Shown in pieces: positions 1 to 7,336 of a stretch of 64,000 nt of DNA. Numbering within the stretch: the stretch's first letter is position 1; every line of letters starts with the position of its first letter. Origin of the DNA: Amycolatopsis orientalis DSM 40040 = KCTC 9412 (GTDB lineage: Bacteria; Actinomycetota; Actinomycetes; Mycobacteriales; Pseudonocardiaceae); assembly GCF_000478275.1 (NCBI RefSeq), contig NZ_ASJB01000080.1, forward strand, positions 310,001 to 374,000, given 5' to 3'. The translations under genes were made by a program, and so were the position numbers. Under the pieces are notes generated by a model. It was given only the letters and a program-made list of their open reading frames with translations. It was not told the origin of the DNA and ran no database searches.

Positions 1-321
1 GACGACATGCGCCGCAACCTGCCGCGCTTCGCCGAGGGCAACTTCGAGCGCAACATGGCGATCGTCGAGGCACTGCGCGCGCTCGCCGAACAAAAGGGCG
101 TCACCGCGGGCCAGCTGGCACTGGCGTGGGTGCAGGCCCAGGGCGACGACGTCGTGCCGATCCCGGGCACCAAACGGCGCAAGTACCTCGAAGAGAACGC
201 CGCCGCCGCCGAGCTGGAACTGTCCGAAGTGGACATCGCGGCCATCGAAAAGGCGGCGCCCGCCGAGGCGATCGCCGGTGAGCGTTACCCGGAGCGGCTC
301 GCCCGCGCCGCCGGCAAATAA
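1..321 (+). CDS. Aldo/keto reductase, C-terminal part (5' end outside window)
   Basis: Open from the first base and ending at TAA 319-321, so only about the last 106 residues are visible. The segment is the C-terminal part of an NADP-dependent aldo/keto reductase: it has the cofactor-loop region VPIPGTKRRKYLEEN and the typical final helices. It is nearly identical in pattern to the end of the next gene (347-1348; for example LALAWVQAQG and PGTKRRKYLEEN are shared), so the two are tandem paralogues, 25 bases apart and probably co-transcribed. The catalytic residues lie upstream of the window. Substrate unknown. Confidence 0.85.
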   Translation, partial: DDMRRNLPRFAEGNFERNMAIVEALRALAEQKGVTAGQLALAWVQAQGDDVVPIPGTKRRKYLEENAAAAELELSEVDIAAIEKAAPAEAIAGERYPERLARAAGK

Positions 322-346
322 CCTCCGAAGAATTGCGAGAGAAATC

Positions 347-1348
347 ATGACGGGTTCGACGCTGCCCACCCGCAGGCTCGGCACGCTGGAAGTCGGCGCG
401 CAGGGACTCGGCTGCATGGGCATGAGCGAGTTCTACGGCCAGGGCGACGACACCGAATCGATCGCGACGATCCACCGCGCGATCGAGCTGGGGGTCACCC
501 TGATCGACACGGCGGACATGTACGGCTTCGGCCGCAACGAGGAACTGGTCGGCCGCGCCCTGGCCGGCAAGCGGGACAAGGTCGTGCTGGCGACCAAGTT
601 CGGCATCGTGCGCGACGAGGCGGACCCGATGAAGCGTGGCATCCGGGGCGACGAGTTCTATGTGCACCAACAGGTCGAGGCGTCGCTGCGCCGCCTGAAC
701 GTCGACCACATCGATCTGTACTACCAGCACCGCGTCGACCCGAACGTGCCGATCGAGGAGACCGTGGGGGCGTTGTCCTCGCTGGTGGAGCAGGGGAAGA
801 TCCGCCACATCGGGCTGTCAGAAGCCGGTCCGGAGACGATCCGGCGGGCGCACGCCGTGCATCCGGTGACGGCGGTGCAGACGGAATGGTCGCTGTGGTC
901 CCGCGACATCGAGAACGAGGTCGTCCCGGTCTGCCGTGAGCTGGGTGTCGGCCTGGTGCCGTATTCGCCGCTCGGCCGAGGTTTCCTCACCGGCCGGTTC
1001 AAGTCCAAAGAGGACTTCGCCGAAGGTGACTTCCGGCAGACGGCGCAACCGCGCTTCGCCGACGGGAACCTCGAACGGAACCTGGCGATCGTCGAGGCAC
1101 TGCGGGCCCTCGCCGAGCGAAAGGGTGTCACCGCGGGTCAGCTGGCGCTGGCATGGGTGCAGGCCCAAGGCGAGGATGTCGTGCCGATTCCGGGTACGAA
1201 GCGGCGCAAGTACCTCGAAGAGAACGTCGCGGCTGTCGGCCTCGAGCTGACGGCCGAGGACGTGGCCGAGATCGAGGAGGCTGTACCGGCCGACGCGGTG
1301 GCCGGGCAGCGTTATCCCGACGAGGGAATGCGCCTGGTTTCGCGCTGA
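347..1348 (+). CDS. Aldo/keto reductase
   Basis: Complete 333-residue aldo/keto reductase, cytosolic TIM-barrel oxidoreductase expected to reduce carbonyl compounds with NADPH. The catalytic tetrad is visible: Asp54 and Tyr59 (LIDTADMYG), Lys84 (LATKFG) and a His in YYQHRVD. The NADP loop is VPIPGTKRRKYLEEN. The ATG at 347 is chosen because GAGAG lies 6 bases upstream and the protein then begins at the family's usual N-terminus; an in-frame start at 278 would overlap the previous gene. It is the second of two tandem paralogues and is followed by a bidirectional terminator. The physiological substrate cannot be told from sequence. Confidence 0.93.
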   Translation: MTGSTLPTRRLGTLEVGAQGLGCMGMSEFYGQGDDTESIATIHRAIELGVTLIDTADMYGFGRNEELVGRALAGKRDKVVLATKFGIVRDEADPMKRGIRGDEFYVHQQVEASLRRLNVDHIDLYYQHRVDPNVPIEETVGALSSLVEQGKIRHIGLSEAGPETIRRAHAVHPVTAVQTEWSLWSRDIENEVVPVCRELGVGLVPYSPLGRGFLTGRFKSKEDFAEGDFRQTAQPRFADGNLERNLAIVEALRALAERKGVTAGQLALAWVQAQGEDVVPIPGTKRRKYLEENVAAVGLELTAEDVAEIEEAVPADAVAGQRYPDEGMRLVSR

Positions 1349-1356
1349 GCACGAAC

Positions 1357-1396
1357 GAAAAAACCGGCGCCGGGCGAACCGGCGCCGGTTTTTCGT
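1357..1396. terminator. Bidirectional intrinsic terminator
   Basis: Arms AAAAACCGGCGCCGG and CCGGCGCCGGTTTTT flank a 5-base loop, so there is a T-run on each strand. It lies between the converging aldo/keto reductase (stop 1348) and hisS (stop 1399) and can end both transcripts. Confidence 0.9.
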
Positions 1397-1398
1397 TG

Positions 1399-2685
1399 TC
1401 AGAGAAGGGAAGTGACCGTCGAAACCGTTTCGTCGACGGTCACGGTCCGCTGCTCGCGGGTCGCGAGACTGCGGACCGTCACGTTCCCGGCGTCCCAGTC
1501 CTCCTGGCCGACGATCACCACGGCCCGCGCCCCGGCCTTGTCGGCACGCGTGAGTTCCTTGCCCAGCTTGCGAAGCTCGATGGGCGTGGACGTCCGCAGC
1601 CCGGCCTTGCGCAGCCGCCCGGCGACGTCGCGCGCGGCGTCGGTGAGCTCTTCGACCACCGGGATCACCACGACATCGGCCTCACTGCGCGGTTTCGGCG
1701 TCAGCTCGTGGGTGTCGAGGAAGTCGATCAGCGTGACATCGCCCATGCCGAAGCCGATCCCGGGGATCTGCTGCGACGTGAACAACGACGCTAGGTCGCT
1801 GTACCGGCCGCCGCCGAACAGCGCGCGGCGGTTCTCCGGAGAGGTGTCGAAGACCTCGAACACGGTCGACGTGTAGTACGCGAGCCCGCGCACGATCATC
1901 GGATCGAAGGTGATCAGCTCCGCGGCACCGCTGCCGAGCACCTTCACCAGGTTCGAGTTCTCCTTGACCTGCTCCGGAAGCTCGTCGAGCAACGCGGTGC
2001 CGGCCGCCAGTACCTCGGTCAGCTTTTCGAACTGCTTGTCGGTCAGGCCGATCTCGGTCGCGGTGTCGCTCAGCTTCACGCGGTCCGACTTCTCCCAGCG
2101 GTCCACCAGGGTGAACACCTGCGGCAGCTGCTCGGGCGTCACGCCGACGATGTCGGTGAGCGCCGAGGAGAGCAGGTTCCGGTCGTTGGCCCGCACCTGG
2201 AACATGTCCGGGGTCGCCCCGAGCGCGCCCATCATGTCGTGGACGAGTTCGAAGATCTCGATCTCGGAGTTGGCGCTGTCCGAACCGAAGATGTCCGCGT
2301 TGATCTGCCAGTGCTCGCGGACCCGGCCCCGCTGCGGCCGCTCGTAGCGGTGGCAGTTCGGGTGGCTGTACCAGCGCACCGGGAACTGCAGCGACTTCGC
2401 GTTGCCCGCGATCATCCTGGCGACCGACGGCGTCATCTCCGGGCGCAGGGCCAGCCGCTCGCCGCCCTTGGTGGTCAGCGTGTACAGCTGCTGATCCGCG
2501 ATCTCCTGCCCGGACTTCCGCTCGTAGATCTCCGCGGGTTCGAGGATCGGCCCGTCGTAGCGGAGGAAACCCCGCAGTTCGAGCACGTCGTAGAGATGGC
2601 CGAACACCTGCGTCCGGACGGACATCTCGGCGGGCAGGAAGTCGCGGGTCCCCTTGACGGGGTTGGTCGGCAGGTATTCAGGCAC
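1399..2685 (-). CDS. hisS: Histidyl-tRNA synthetase (divergent type)
   Basis: 428-residue class II aminoacyl-tRNA synthetase that should charge tRNA-His. Motif 1 region is at about 15-50, motif 2 at 103-133 (RWYSHPNCHRYERPQRGR), the histidine-specific loop at 266-277 (RGLAYYTSTVFE), motif 3 at about 307-317 (IPGIGFGMGDV) and the anticodon-binding domain at 335-428. The His-A loop reads RGLAYYT where the common bacterial form is RGLDYYT, and the loop before motif 3 is shortened (RALFGGGRYSDL). It may therefore be a second, horizontally acquired synthetase rather than the actinobacterial housekeeping copy. It stands alone, with a shared terminator at its 3' end. Function as a HisRS is strongly supported; whether it is the only copy cannot be judged here. 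Confidence 0.9.
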   Translation of the reverse strand: MPEYLPTNPVKGTRDFLPAEMSVRTQVFGHLYDVLELRGFLRYDGPILEPAEIYERKSGQEIADQQLYTLTTKGGERLALRPEMTPSVARMIAGNAKSLQFPVRWYSHPNCHRYERPQRGRVREHWQINADIFGSDSANSEIEIFELVHDMMGALGATPDMFQVRANDRNLLSSALTDIVGVTPEQLPQVFTLVDRWEKSDRVKLSDTATEIGLTDKQFEKLTEVLAAGTALLDELPEQVKENSNLVKVLGSGAAELITFDPMIVRGLAYYTSTVFEVFDTSPENRRALFGGGRYSDLASLFTSQQIPGIGFGMGDVTLIDFLDTHELTPKPRSEADVVVIPVVEELTDAARDVAGRLRKAGLRTSTPIELRKLGKELTRADKAGARAVVIVGQEDWDAGNVTVRSLATREQRTVTVDETVSTVTSLL

Positions 2686-2721
2686 GTCAGCAAGCTTAAC
2701 GAGCCGGTCCCGGCGATTTCG

Positions 2722-3111
2722 TCAGGGGAAGGCCACGCCGTACGCGGTGGTCAGGATCGCGGCCGCGAGCAGGACGGCCCCGGCGCTGGTGACCCGCCCG
2801 CCGAGCTTGCCCTTTCCCGGCAGCAGGTGCAGGAAGAAGCCGCCGGACTGGGCGAGCACGCCGAACAGCAGCAGGAAGCACACGATCCACCGCGCGGTGC
2901 CGCCGAGCCCGGTCCGGTCGAGGATCTGCAGCGCGACCAGCGCCAGGACCAGCAGGACACCGGCGTGGGCGTGACCGGCGCGGAACATCCCGCGCTGGTG
3001 CTCGGTCAGTTTCCGGTCGCGCAGGACACCCATCAGGGCGTATCCGCCGTACATCACCGTCGGCAGCGAAACGAGCGCGATGACGGTGAACAGCCTGATC
3101 GGGCCTTCCAT
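2722..3111 (-). CDS. Four-helix integral membrane protein
   Basis: 129 residues with four predicted membrane helices (about 8-28, 50-68, 75-95 and 105-127) and a short basic loop, VLRDRKLTEHQRGMFRAGH, between the first two. I do not recognise a named family; it resembles small actinobacterial membrane proteins of unknown role. The ATG at 3111 has GGGAAGAA just upstream. Its promoter overlaps a near-perfect palindrome (3149-3168), so it is probably under tight repression, which suggests a stress- or ligand-inducible membrane function. Confidence 0.75.
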   Translation of the reverse strand: MEGPIRLFTVIALVSLPTVMYGGYALMGVLRDRKLTEHQRGMFRAGHAHAGVLLVLALVALQILDRTGLGGTARWIVCFLLLFGVLAQSGGFFLHLLPGKGKLGGRVTSAGAVLLAAAILTTAYGVAFP

Positions 3112-3145
3112 GGTTCTTCCCTTCGTGGCGGGTGGGAGCGCAACG

Positions 3146-3174
3146 ATAACACTGTTTTAAAACGGTGTCACCAA
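3146..3174 (-). promoter_or_regulatory. Sigma-70-like promoter overlapping a palindromic operator
   Basis: Reading on the minus strand, a -35 TTGGTG (3174-3169), a 17-base spacer and a -10 TGTTAT (3151-3146) lie about 35 bases before the start of the small membrane protein. The spacer is almost entirely the 20-bp palindrome ACACTGTTTTAAAACGGTGT (3149-3168, one mismatched pair). An operator placed between -35 and -10 is the usual TetR-type repression layout. No TetR gene lies next to it. Confidence 0.55.
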
Positions 3175-3196
3175 AGTTGGCGTCCCACTTCCGGGA

Positions 3197-4381
3197 TCAG
3201 GCCCGGGAGCCGCGCGCGAGGACTAGACGGACGTTGCGAAGAGCGGAAAGGTCTTTCAGCGGGTCGCCGTCGACGACCAGGACGTCGGCGCTCAAACCGG
3301 GCGCGAGGCGGCCCGTGATGTCGCCGAGGCCGAGCCCGGCGGCGCTGTCCTCGGTGGCGATCTCGAGAATCCGCCGCCGTCCGAAACCGAGCCATTCGTA
3401 GAGTTCGAGAGCGCCCACCGGATCGTCGAAGACCGAACCGGGCAGTCCGGCGTCCGTCCCCGACAACAGCGGGACACCCAGTTCTTCCAGCCAGGACAGC
3501 CGTCCGTAGACGTTCTTCGCGAGGTCTTCGCCCATGCGCTCGGCCAGCATCCGCCAGTTGCGGCTGCTGGTCGAACACGCCGCGATGCTTTCGGCGGCCA
3601 TGCGCTTGGCGACGCCTTCGCGCCTGTCCTGCCGCTGGGGCCCGGTCATCCAGGTGCAGTGCTCGATCGTGCGGACCCCGGCCTCGACCGACGCTTCGAT
3701 CGCGTCGGCGCCGTGGGCGTGCGCGGCGACCGGGAGCCCGTGGCGCGCCGCGTGGCCGACGATCAGGCGGAGCGCGCGGACGTCGAACTGGGATTCCCAC
3801 ATGTCGGCGCCGCCTTCGGTGATCTGACCACCGCTGGCCATCACCTTGATGACGTCGGCGCCGTCGGCCGCGTTCGCGTCGATCAGGGCCCGGATGGCGT
3901 CGTCGTCGGCGACCTCACCGCCGAAGAAGTGGCAGTGTCCACTCGGGACGGTCAAGGGGGCACCCGCGGTCAGCAGACGCGGCGCCGTCACGCCTTCCGC
4001 GTCCAGCTCCGCCCGGACCCGGGCGCCGAGGGCGGCGCGATCGCCGAGGTCCCGCACCGTCGTGACGCCGCTGCGCAGCAGGTGATCCAGCCGTTCCCTG
4101 GCGCCCGCGCGCAAGGCGGCGTCGTCGCTCGCCAGGAAGTTCGGGAGCATTTCGCGGGTGGCGTCGAAGGCCAGATGCACATGGGCGTTGAACAGGCCGG
4201 GCATCAGCGTCGCGCCGGGGAAGTCGAGCTTCTCGGCGTCCGGGGCCGCCTGTGCGGCCACTTCCGCGCGTGGGCCCGCCGCGAGGATCCGGTCTCCGTC
4301 GACGAGAACGGCGCCGTCTTCGGCAGGCGTGCCGGGACGCGTCAGTATCCGGCTCGCCGTCAGCAGCAGCTGCAAGGTCAT
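3197..4381 (-). CDS. Amidohydrolase family metal-dependent hydrolase
   Basis: 394-residue amidohydrolase-superfamily enzyme with an N-terminal beta-sandwich and a TIM barrel. Metal ligands are visible: HVH at 67-69 (LFNAHVHLAF), the Lys in DVIKVMASGG, HAHG, HCTW and the Asp in SGTDAG. The imidazolonepropionase/prolidase-like subgroup hydrolyses C-N bonds in cyclic amides or peptides; the substrate here is not identifiable. The start ATG (4381) overlaps the stop of the upstream membrane-protein gene by four bases (ATGA), so it is translationally coupled to the XRE/peptidase/membrane-protein operon and may be its last member. Confidence 0.85.
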   Translation of the reverse strand: MTLQLLLTASRILTRPGTPAEDGAVLVDGDRILAAGPRAEVAAQAAPDAEKLDFPGATLMPGLFNAHVHLAFDATREMLPNFLASDDAALRAGARERLDHLLRSGVTTVRDLGDRAALGARVRAELDAEGVTAPRLLTAGAPLTVPSGHCHFFGGEVADDDAIRALIDANAADGADVIKVMASGGQITEGGADMWESQFDVRALRLIVGHAARHGLPVAAHAHGADAIEASVEAGVRTIEHCTWMTGPQRQDRREGVAKRMAAESIAACSTSSRNWRMLAERMGEDLAKNVYGRLSWLEELGVPLLSGTDAGLPGSVFDDPVGALELYEWLGFGRRRILEIATEDSAAGLGLGDITGRLAPGLSADVLVVDGDPLKDLSALRNVRLVLARGSRA

Positions 4382-5517
4382 GCCCCGTTCCGGGATACGG
4401 CGGCCGAAAGCGCGAGCAACGGCCGTACGTCGGATTCGATGTCCGCGGCGCCGCCAGGGAGCACGAGTTTCGCCCGCCCGTCGGTCTTTTCGCCCGCGGC
4501 TTGCCTGGCGATCGCCGTCTTCAACGCTTCCGCCGCGGCCTGGGGATCGTCGACGGCGAGCGCGGTGAGGTCCGTTTCCAGGTAGGGGCTCAGCTGCACG
4601 AGCCCGTCACGGATCTCGATCACCCGGCGGTAGTACCGGCGGTGGATCGTGCGCGGGCGCCATCGCTCCCACGGCCCCTGCGGCGTCGTCCGGAGCACGA
4701 TGTTGGGGTAGACCTCGGCCAGCGCGGTCCACAAGGGCGTGAGCCGTTCGTGGTGGAGGCGATGCTGACGACGGCGTCGCAGCGCCGCGAACCGGGCGCG
4801 TGCGCCGGGATAGGTGATCCCCGCGAGGAAGAGCACGATGCCGAGGAGCACCAACGGGACGGCGACGGTGAGCAGCAGCGGGATCGACGGTCCGAACGCC
4901 CACGCGATCACGATGTAGAGCGCGCGGAAGATGCTGCCGACGGAAAGGCAGAGCAGTCCGGCGGCGCTGAGTTTCAGGCCGGTCCGCAGATGCCTGTCCG
5001 CGGTGCGGATGTACCGGAAGATCCAGAGCGCGCAGGCGGAAAGGCCGTAGATCAGGTACAGCCCGGCCCCGAGGTAGAACAGCGCCACGCCGGGCTCGTG
5101 CACGAGCTTCGGGCTCAGCGCGAGCCCGCGGGCTTCGGGTGGCGTGATGGCCATCGCGATCAGCATCAGCGCGATCGCGGCGGACAGCGGGACCAGCTCG
5201 AAGAGGACCCGCCGTGGCCTGCGCGGGCCGAGCGCGGAGCCGAGGAAGACGATCAACAGCGCGCAGACGCCGAAGGCGAGCAAGATGTTGTTGACGAGAC
5301 GGCCGGTGCCCTTGCCCGTCAGCCCGTCGAGCCAGGCGGAGATGACCTTCTGCTGGGACAGGAAGGACCCCGCGACGCAGACGATCGTGATGGTGATCGC
5401 CCAGTTCGGCAGGACGCGCGGCGCCCGGTACGTCTGGTAGATCCGCCAGGCGAGCGCGGTCGCGAACAGCACCATCGCCACGACGTTGAGAGGGGAGAAC
5501 AGCGAGTTCACAGCCAC
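4378..5517 (-). CDS. Multi-pass membrane protein, MAB_1171c/DUF6545-like
   Basis: 379 residues. The N-terminal two thirds hold about seven membrane helices (first at about 10-28, last near 205-232); the C-terminal third is soluble and cytosolic (TPLWTALAEVYPNIVLR, then a conserved-looking RRVIEIRDGLVQLSPYL). This resembles proteins annotated in actinobacteria as MAB_1171c-family putative transporters with a DUF6545 tail; transport has not been shown. Its 5' end overlaps the peptidase gene by 10 bases and its 3' end overlaps the amidohydrolase by four, so it is the third cistron of an operon starting at 6421. Confidence 0.72.
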   Translation of the reverse strand: MAVNSLFSPLNVVAMVLFATALAWRIYQTYRAPRVLPNWAITITIVCVAGSFLSQQKVISAWLDGLTGKGTGRLVNNILLAFGVCALLIVFLGSALGPRRPRRVLFELVPLSAAIALMLIAMAITPPEARGLALSPKLVHEPGVALFYLGAGLYLIYGLSACALWIFRYIRTADRHLRTGLKLSAAGLLCLSVGSIFRALYIVIAWAFGPSIPLLLTVAVPLVLLGIVLFLAGITYPGARARFAALRRRRQHRLHHERLTPLWTALAEVYPNIVLRTTPQGPWERWRPRTIHRRYYRRVIEIRDGLVQLSPYLETDLTALAVDDPQAAAEALKTAIARQAAGEKTDGRAKLVLPGGAADIESDVRPLLALSAAVSRNGA

Positions 5518-6029
5518 CCTTGATGGTCGCCCAGCGCGCCTTGGACGCGGCGGACGTCATCGTCGTCGGCGCGACGGGGAATCGTGTAGTTCAAGACCGA
5601 CGCCCATTCGAGGATGATCGTCGCCACGGTCTCGGCTTCCCATTCGTGGGCCTCATCGTAGGAGGTGCGGCGTAACGCGCGATGCACGGCGTCGCCGTCG
5701 AGGCCCGGTGCCGGACCGCGCAGGAAGTCGGCGGGTTCGGCGTCGCCGCCGGGGTGGTGATCGGCGAGCATATGCCCGAGTTCGTGCAGGATGATGTGAT
5801 CCTGGTGGGACTTCGTGGTCTCCTGCTGGAAGAAGATGTAGTCCGCCGAGCCGGTGGCGATCCAGCAGCCGAACGGGCCGGGTACCTCCAGCGGATACGG
5901 CATGAGCCGGATCGGCCTGCCGCGCTGTTCGCCGAGCCGCTCGCACAGCACGCCGACGTCGAGCGGCGGTTCGATGTCGAGGTTGTTCAGCATCTTCCGG
6001 CAGCGTTTGCGGAGTTCGCGTTCCTTCAT
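5508..6029 (-). CDS. ImmA/IrrE-like zinc metallopeptidase
   Basis: 173 residues with a HELGH zinc site (82-86, HELGHMLADHH) and a likely third ligand in EAHEWEAETVATIILEW. ImmA/IrrE-type peptidases cleave a partner XRE repressor after a signal; the partner is probably the XRE protein encoded immediately upstream. ATG at 6029 overlaps that gene's stop by four bases (ATGA). The reading frame stays open much further upstream, but that part overlaps the XRE gene and has no start signal. The fragment starting MKERELRKR matches the family's length. Signal and target are not known. Confidence 0.82.
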   Translation of the reverse strand: MKERELRKRCRKMLNNLDIEPPLDVGVLCERLGEQRGRPIRLMPYPLEVPGPFGCWIATGSADYIFFQQETTKSHQDHIILHELGHMLADHHPGGDAEPADFLRGPAPGLDGDAVHRALRRTSYDEAHEWEAETVATIILEWASVLNYTIPRRADDDDVRRVQGALGDHQGWL

Positions 6030-6421
6030 CGCTTCTCGCCGGGGTGGTCGCGTTCGGCGGCGCGTTCGTACCGTTCGACGAGCTCCAGCAGGTCCATGAC
6101 CTGACGGCGGCCCTGCGGGGAAAGCTCCTGCGCGCGCATGGCCATGAGCTTGGCCTCTCCGACGGGTTGCGGTTCCTGGTCTTCGAAGAAGTAGGTGATC
6201 GGGACCCCGAAGAGTCTCGCGAGCGCTTCGACGTAGTGGATCTTCGGATTGATCCGCTTGCCGGTGGCGAGCTGCTGGAGGTACGCGGGCGACATCGCGG
6301 GGCCGCCGGCGCGGTCGATCGCCGCGGACAGCTCGCGATAGCTGTGCGGGGCGCCTTCGTCCGCGCGCACCGAGTCGATCAGCGCGCTGAGCTTCTGGGC
6401 GAAGGTCTGGTGCGACGACAT
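6026..6421 (-). CDS. XRE-family transcriptional regulator
   Basis: 131 residues with an N-terminal helix-turn-helix (about 8-75: SYRELSAAI...MSPAYLQQLATGKRINPKIHYVEALARLFGV) and a helical C-terminus of about 50 residues. First gene of the coupled XRE / HELGH peptidase / membrane protein set. Its promoter region (6491-6527) holds nested inverted repeats that would suit autoregulation. Such pairs usually work as a repressor with its own protease. Confidence 0.88.
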   Translation of the reverse strand: MSSHQTFAQKLSALIDSVRADEGAPHSYRELSAAIDRAGGPAMSPAYLQQLATGKRINPKIHYVEALARLFGVPITYFFEDQEPQPVGEAKLMAMRAQELSPQGRRQVMDLLELVERYERAAERDHPGEKR

Positions 6422-6490
6422 GACCCCCCGTTCGTTCCCTGGTCCCGTTGCGTAGTTGGAGTGTAACGCGATTCGGCCTGTCCGCAGCTG

Positions 6491-6527
6491 TTGACAGCGC
6501 CTGTATGCAGTGGTTTACAGTTGTCAA
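6491..6527. promoter_or_regulatory. Divergent promoters with nested inverted repeats (probable XRE operator)
   Basis: TTGACA (6491-6496) and TGTCAA (6522-6527) are outer inverted arms; CTGTA (6501-6505) and TACAG (6516-6520) are inner arms. Leftward: -35 TTGACA (6527-6522), 16-base spacer, TACAGG. Rightward: -35 TTGACA (6491-6496), 17-base spacer, -10 TTTACA (6514-6519). The site could serve both the XRE operon and a rightward RNA. Confidence 0.5.
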
Positions 6528-6750
6528 GCGGTTTCGTACCGTGTCCGGGCCTCTCTCTCCGGAATCCGTGCCCTGGGGGTGCACGGAGTACGGAGTGAGA
6601 GGCGTTTTTCCCGGTGGGTGCACAAGATCGTGCTGGATGTAGTACGCTTCGTTAGCCAAGGTTGATCGCCATCACGGCGAACCCTTGGCCTAGGCCTGTT
6701 GCCGGAGGTCGACCCCCAGGGCTTCCGGTGACAGGCCCCTTACTTTTTCC
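6527..6750 (+). ncRNA. Candidate structured non-coding RNA
   Basis: No credible gene lies between 6422 and 6873. On the plus strand three hairpins follow the rightward promoter. H1 (6550-6602) has arms CCTCTCTCTCCG and CGGAGTGAGAGG with an inner TCCGTGC/GCACGGA stem and then TTTTT (6605-6609). H2 (about 6654-6692) has arms near CCAAGG and CCTTGG with GATCGCC/CGGCGA inside. H3 (6693-6737) has a 16-bp stem in which every non-Watson-Crick position is a G-U wobble, followed by TTTTT (6745-6749). The T-runs fit rightward transcription only. I could not match it to tmRNA, SRP RNA, RNase P RNA, 6C RNA or a known riboswitch. H1 could also be simply a terminator. Confidence 0.4.
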
Positions 6751-6758
6751 GGAACTTT

Positions 6759-6868
6759 TCGCGTTTAGCGGGCTGAACGCGATCGTTCGCGCCGCCAACC
6801 ACCGCATCCAGAGGACGAAACGCGTGGGGCGGGTCGCCGGCGGTCGCGTTTAGCGGGCTAAACGCGAC
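6759..6868. repeat. Composite palindromic repeat (GCGTTTAGC family)
   Basis: Two copies of the motif GCGTTTAGCGGGCTAAACGC, at 6759-6782 (one substitution) and 6843-6868 (perfect arms), flank a CCGCATCCAGAGGACGAAAC unit (6802-6821). Related motifs occur at 10167, 11479, 33541, 38186 and 42467. It lies just after the flavodoxin stop and may terminate that transcript. Confidence 0.75.
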
Positions 6869-6873
6869 GCGGG

Positions 6874-7326
6874 TCAGGGCATCAGGGTGGCGGCGAGGGT
6901 GCCGCCCAGGTCGAAACAGGCCTCCAGGTCTGCTTTGCCCGGTTCGCCGGTGACGAGCACCGGGGCGGCCGCGCGTTCCCAGCCGAGGCCGGTCGTGATG
7001 CCCTCGATCCCGCGCACGGTCCCCGCGGTGTCGTTGTTGCCGTGCACGAAGAAACCGAACGGCCGTCCCCGCGTGGAATCCAGGCACGGGTAGTAGACGG
7101 TGTCGAAGAAGTGCTTCAGCGCCCCCGACATGTAGCCGAGGTTCGCCGGGGTGCCGAGCAGGTACCCGTCGGCTTCGAGGACGTCGGGCACGGTCGCGCC
7201 CAGCGCCGGACGGCGCACCACGTCGACGCCCTCGATGTCCGGATGATTCGCGCCGGAGAGCACGGCTTCGAACATCGCCTGTGTCGAGGGCGACGGCGTG
7301 TGGTGAACGATCAGCAGCTTCGCCAT
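6874..7326 (-). CDS. Flavodoxin-like FMN-binding oxidoreductase
   Basis: 150 residues of flavodoxin/NAD(P)H-dependent FMN reductase fold. The FMN phosphate loop is HHTPSPSTQAM (8-18) and the isoalloxazine loop is GTPANLGYMSGALKHFFDTVYYP (about 58-80). Cytosolic electron-transfer protein; partner unknown. It stands alone between the candidate RNA and the phosphohexomutase, 10 bases from the latter's stop codon and on the same strand. Confidence 0.82.
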   Translation of the reverse strand: MAKLLIVHHTPSPSTQAMFEAVLSGANHPDIEGVDVVRRPALGATVPDVLEADGYLLGTPANLGYMSGALKHFFDTVYYPCLDSTRGRPFGFFVHGNNDTAGTVRGIEGITTGLGWERAAAPVLVTGEPGKADLEACFDLGGTLAATLMP

Positions 7327-7336
7327 GGACCGATTG

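Noticed and set aside
3197..6421. Toxin-antitoxin system or prophage remnant, from the XRE plus HELGH pair
   Set aside because: No toxin, integrase or phage genes adjoin, and the pair is coupled to a membrane protein and an amidohydrolase.
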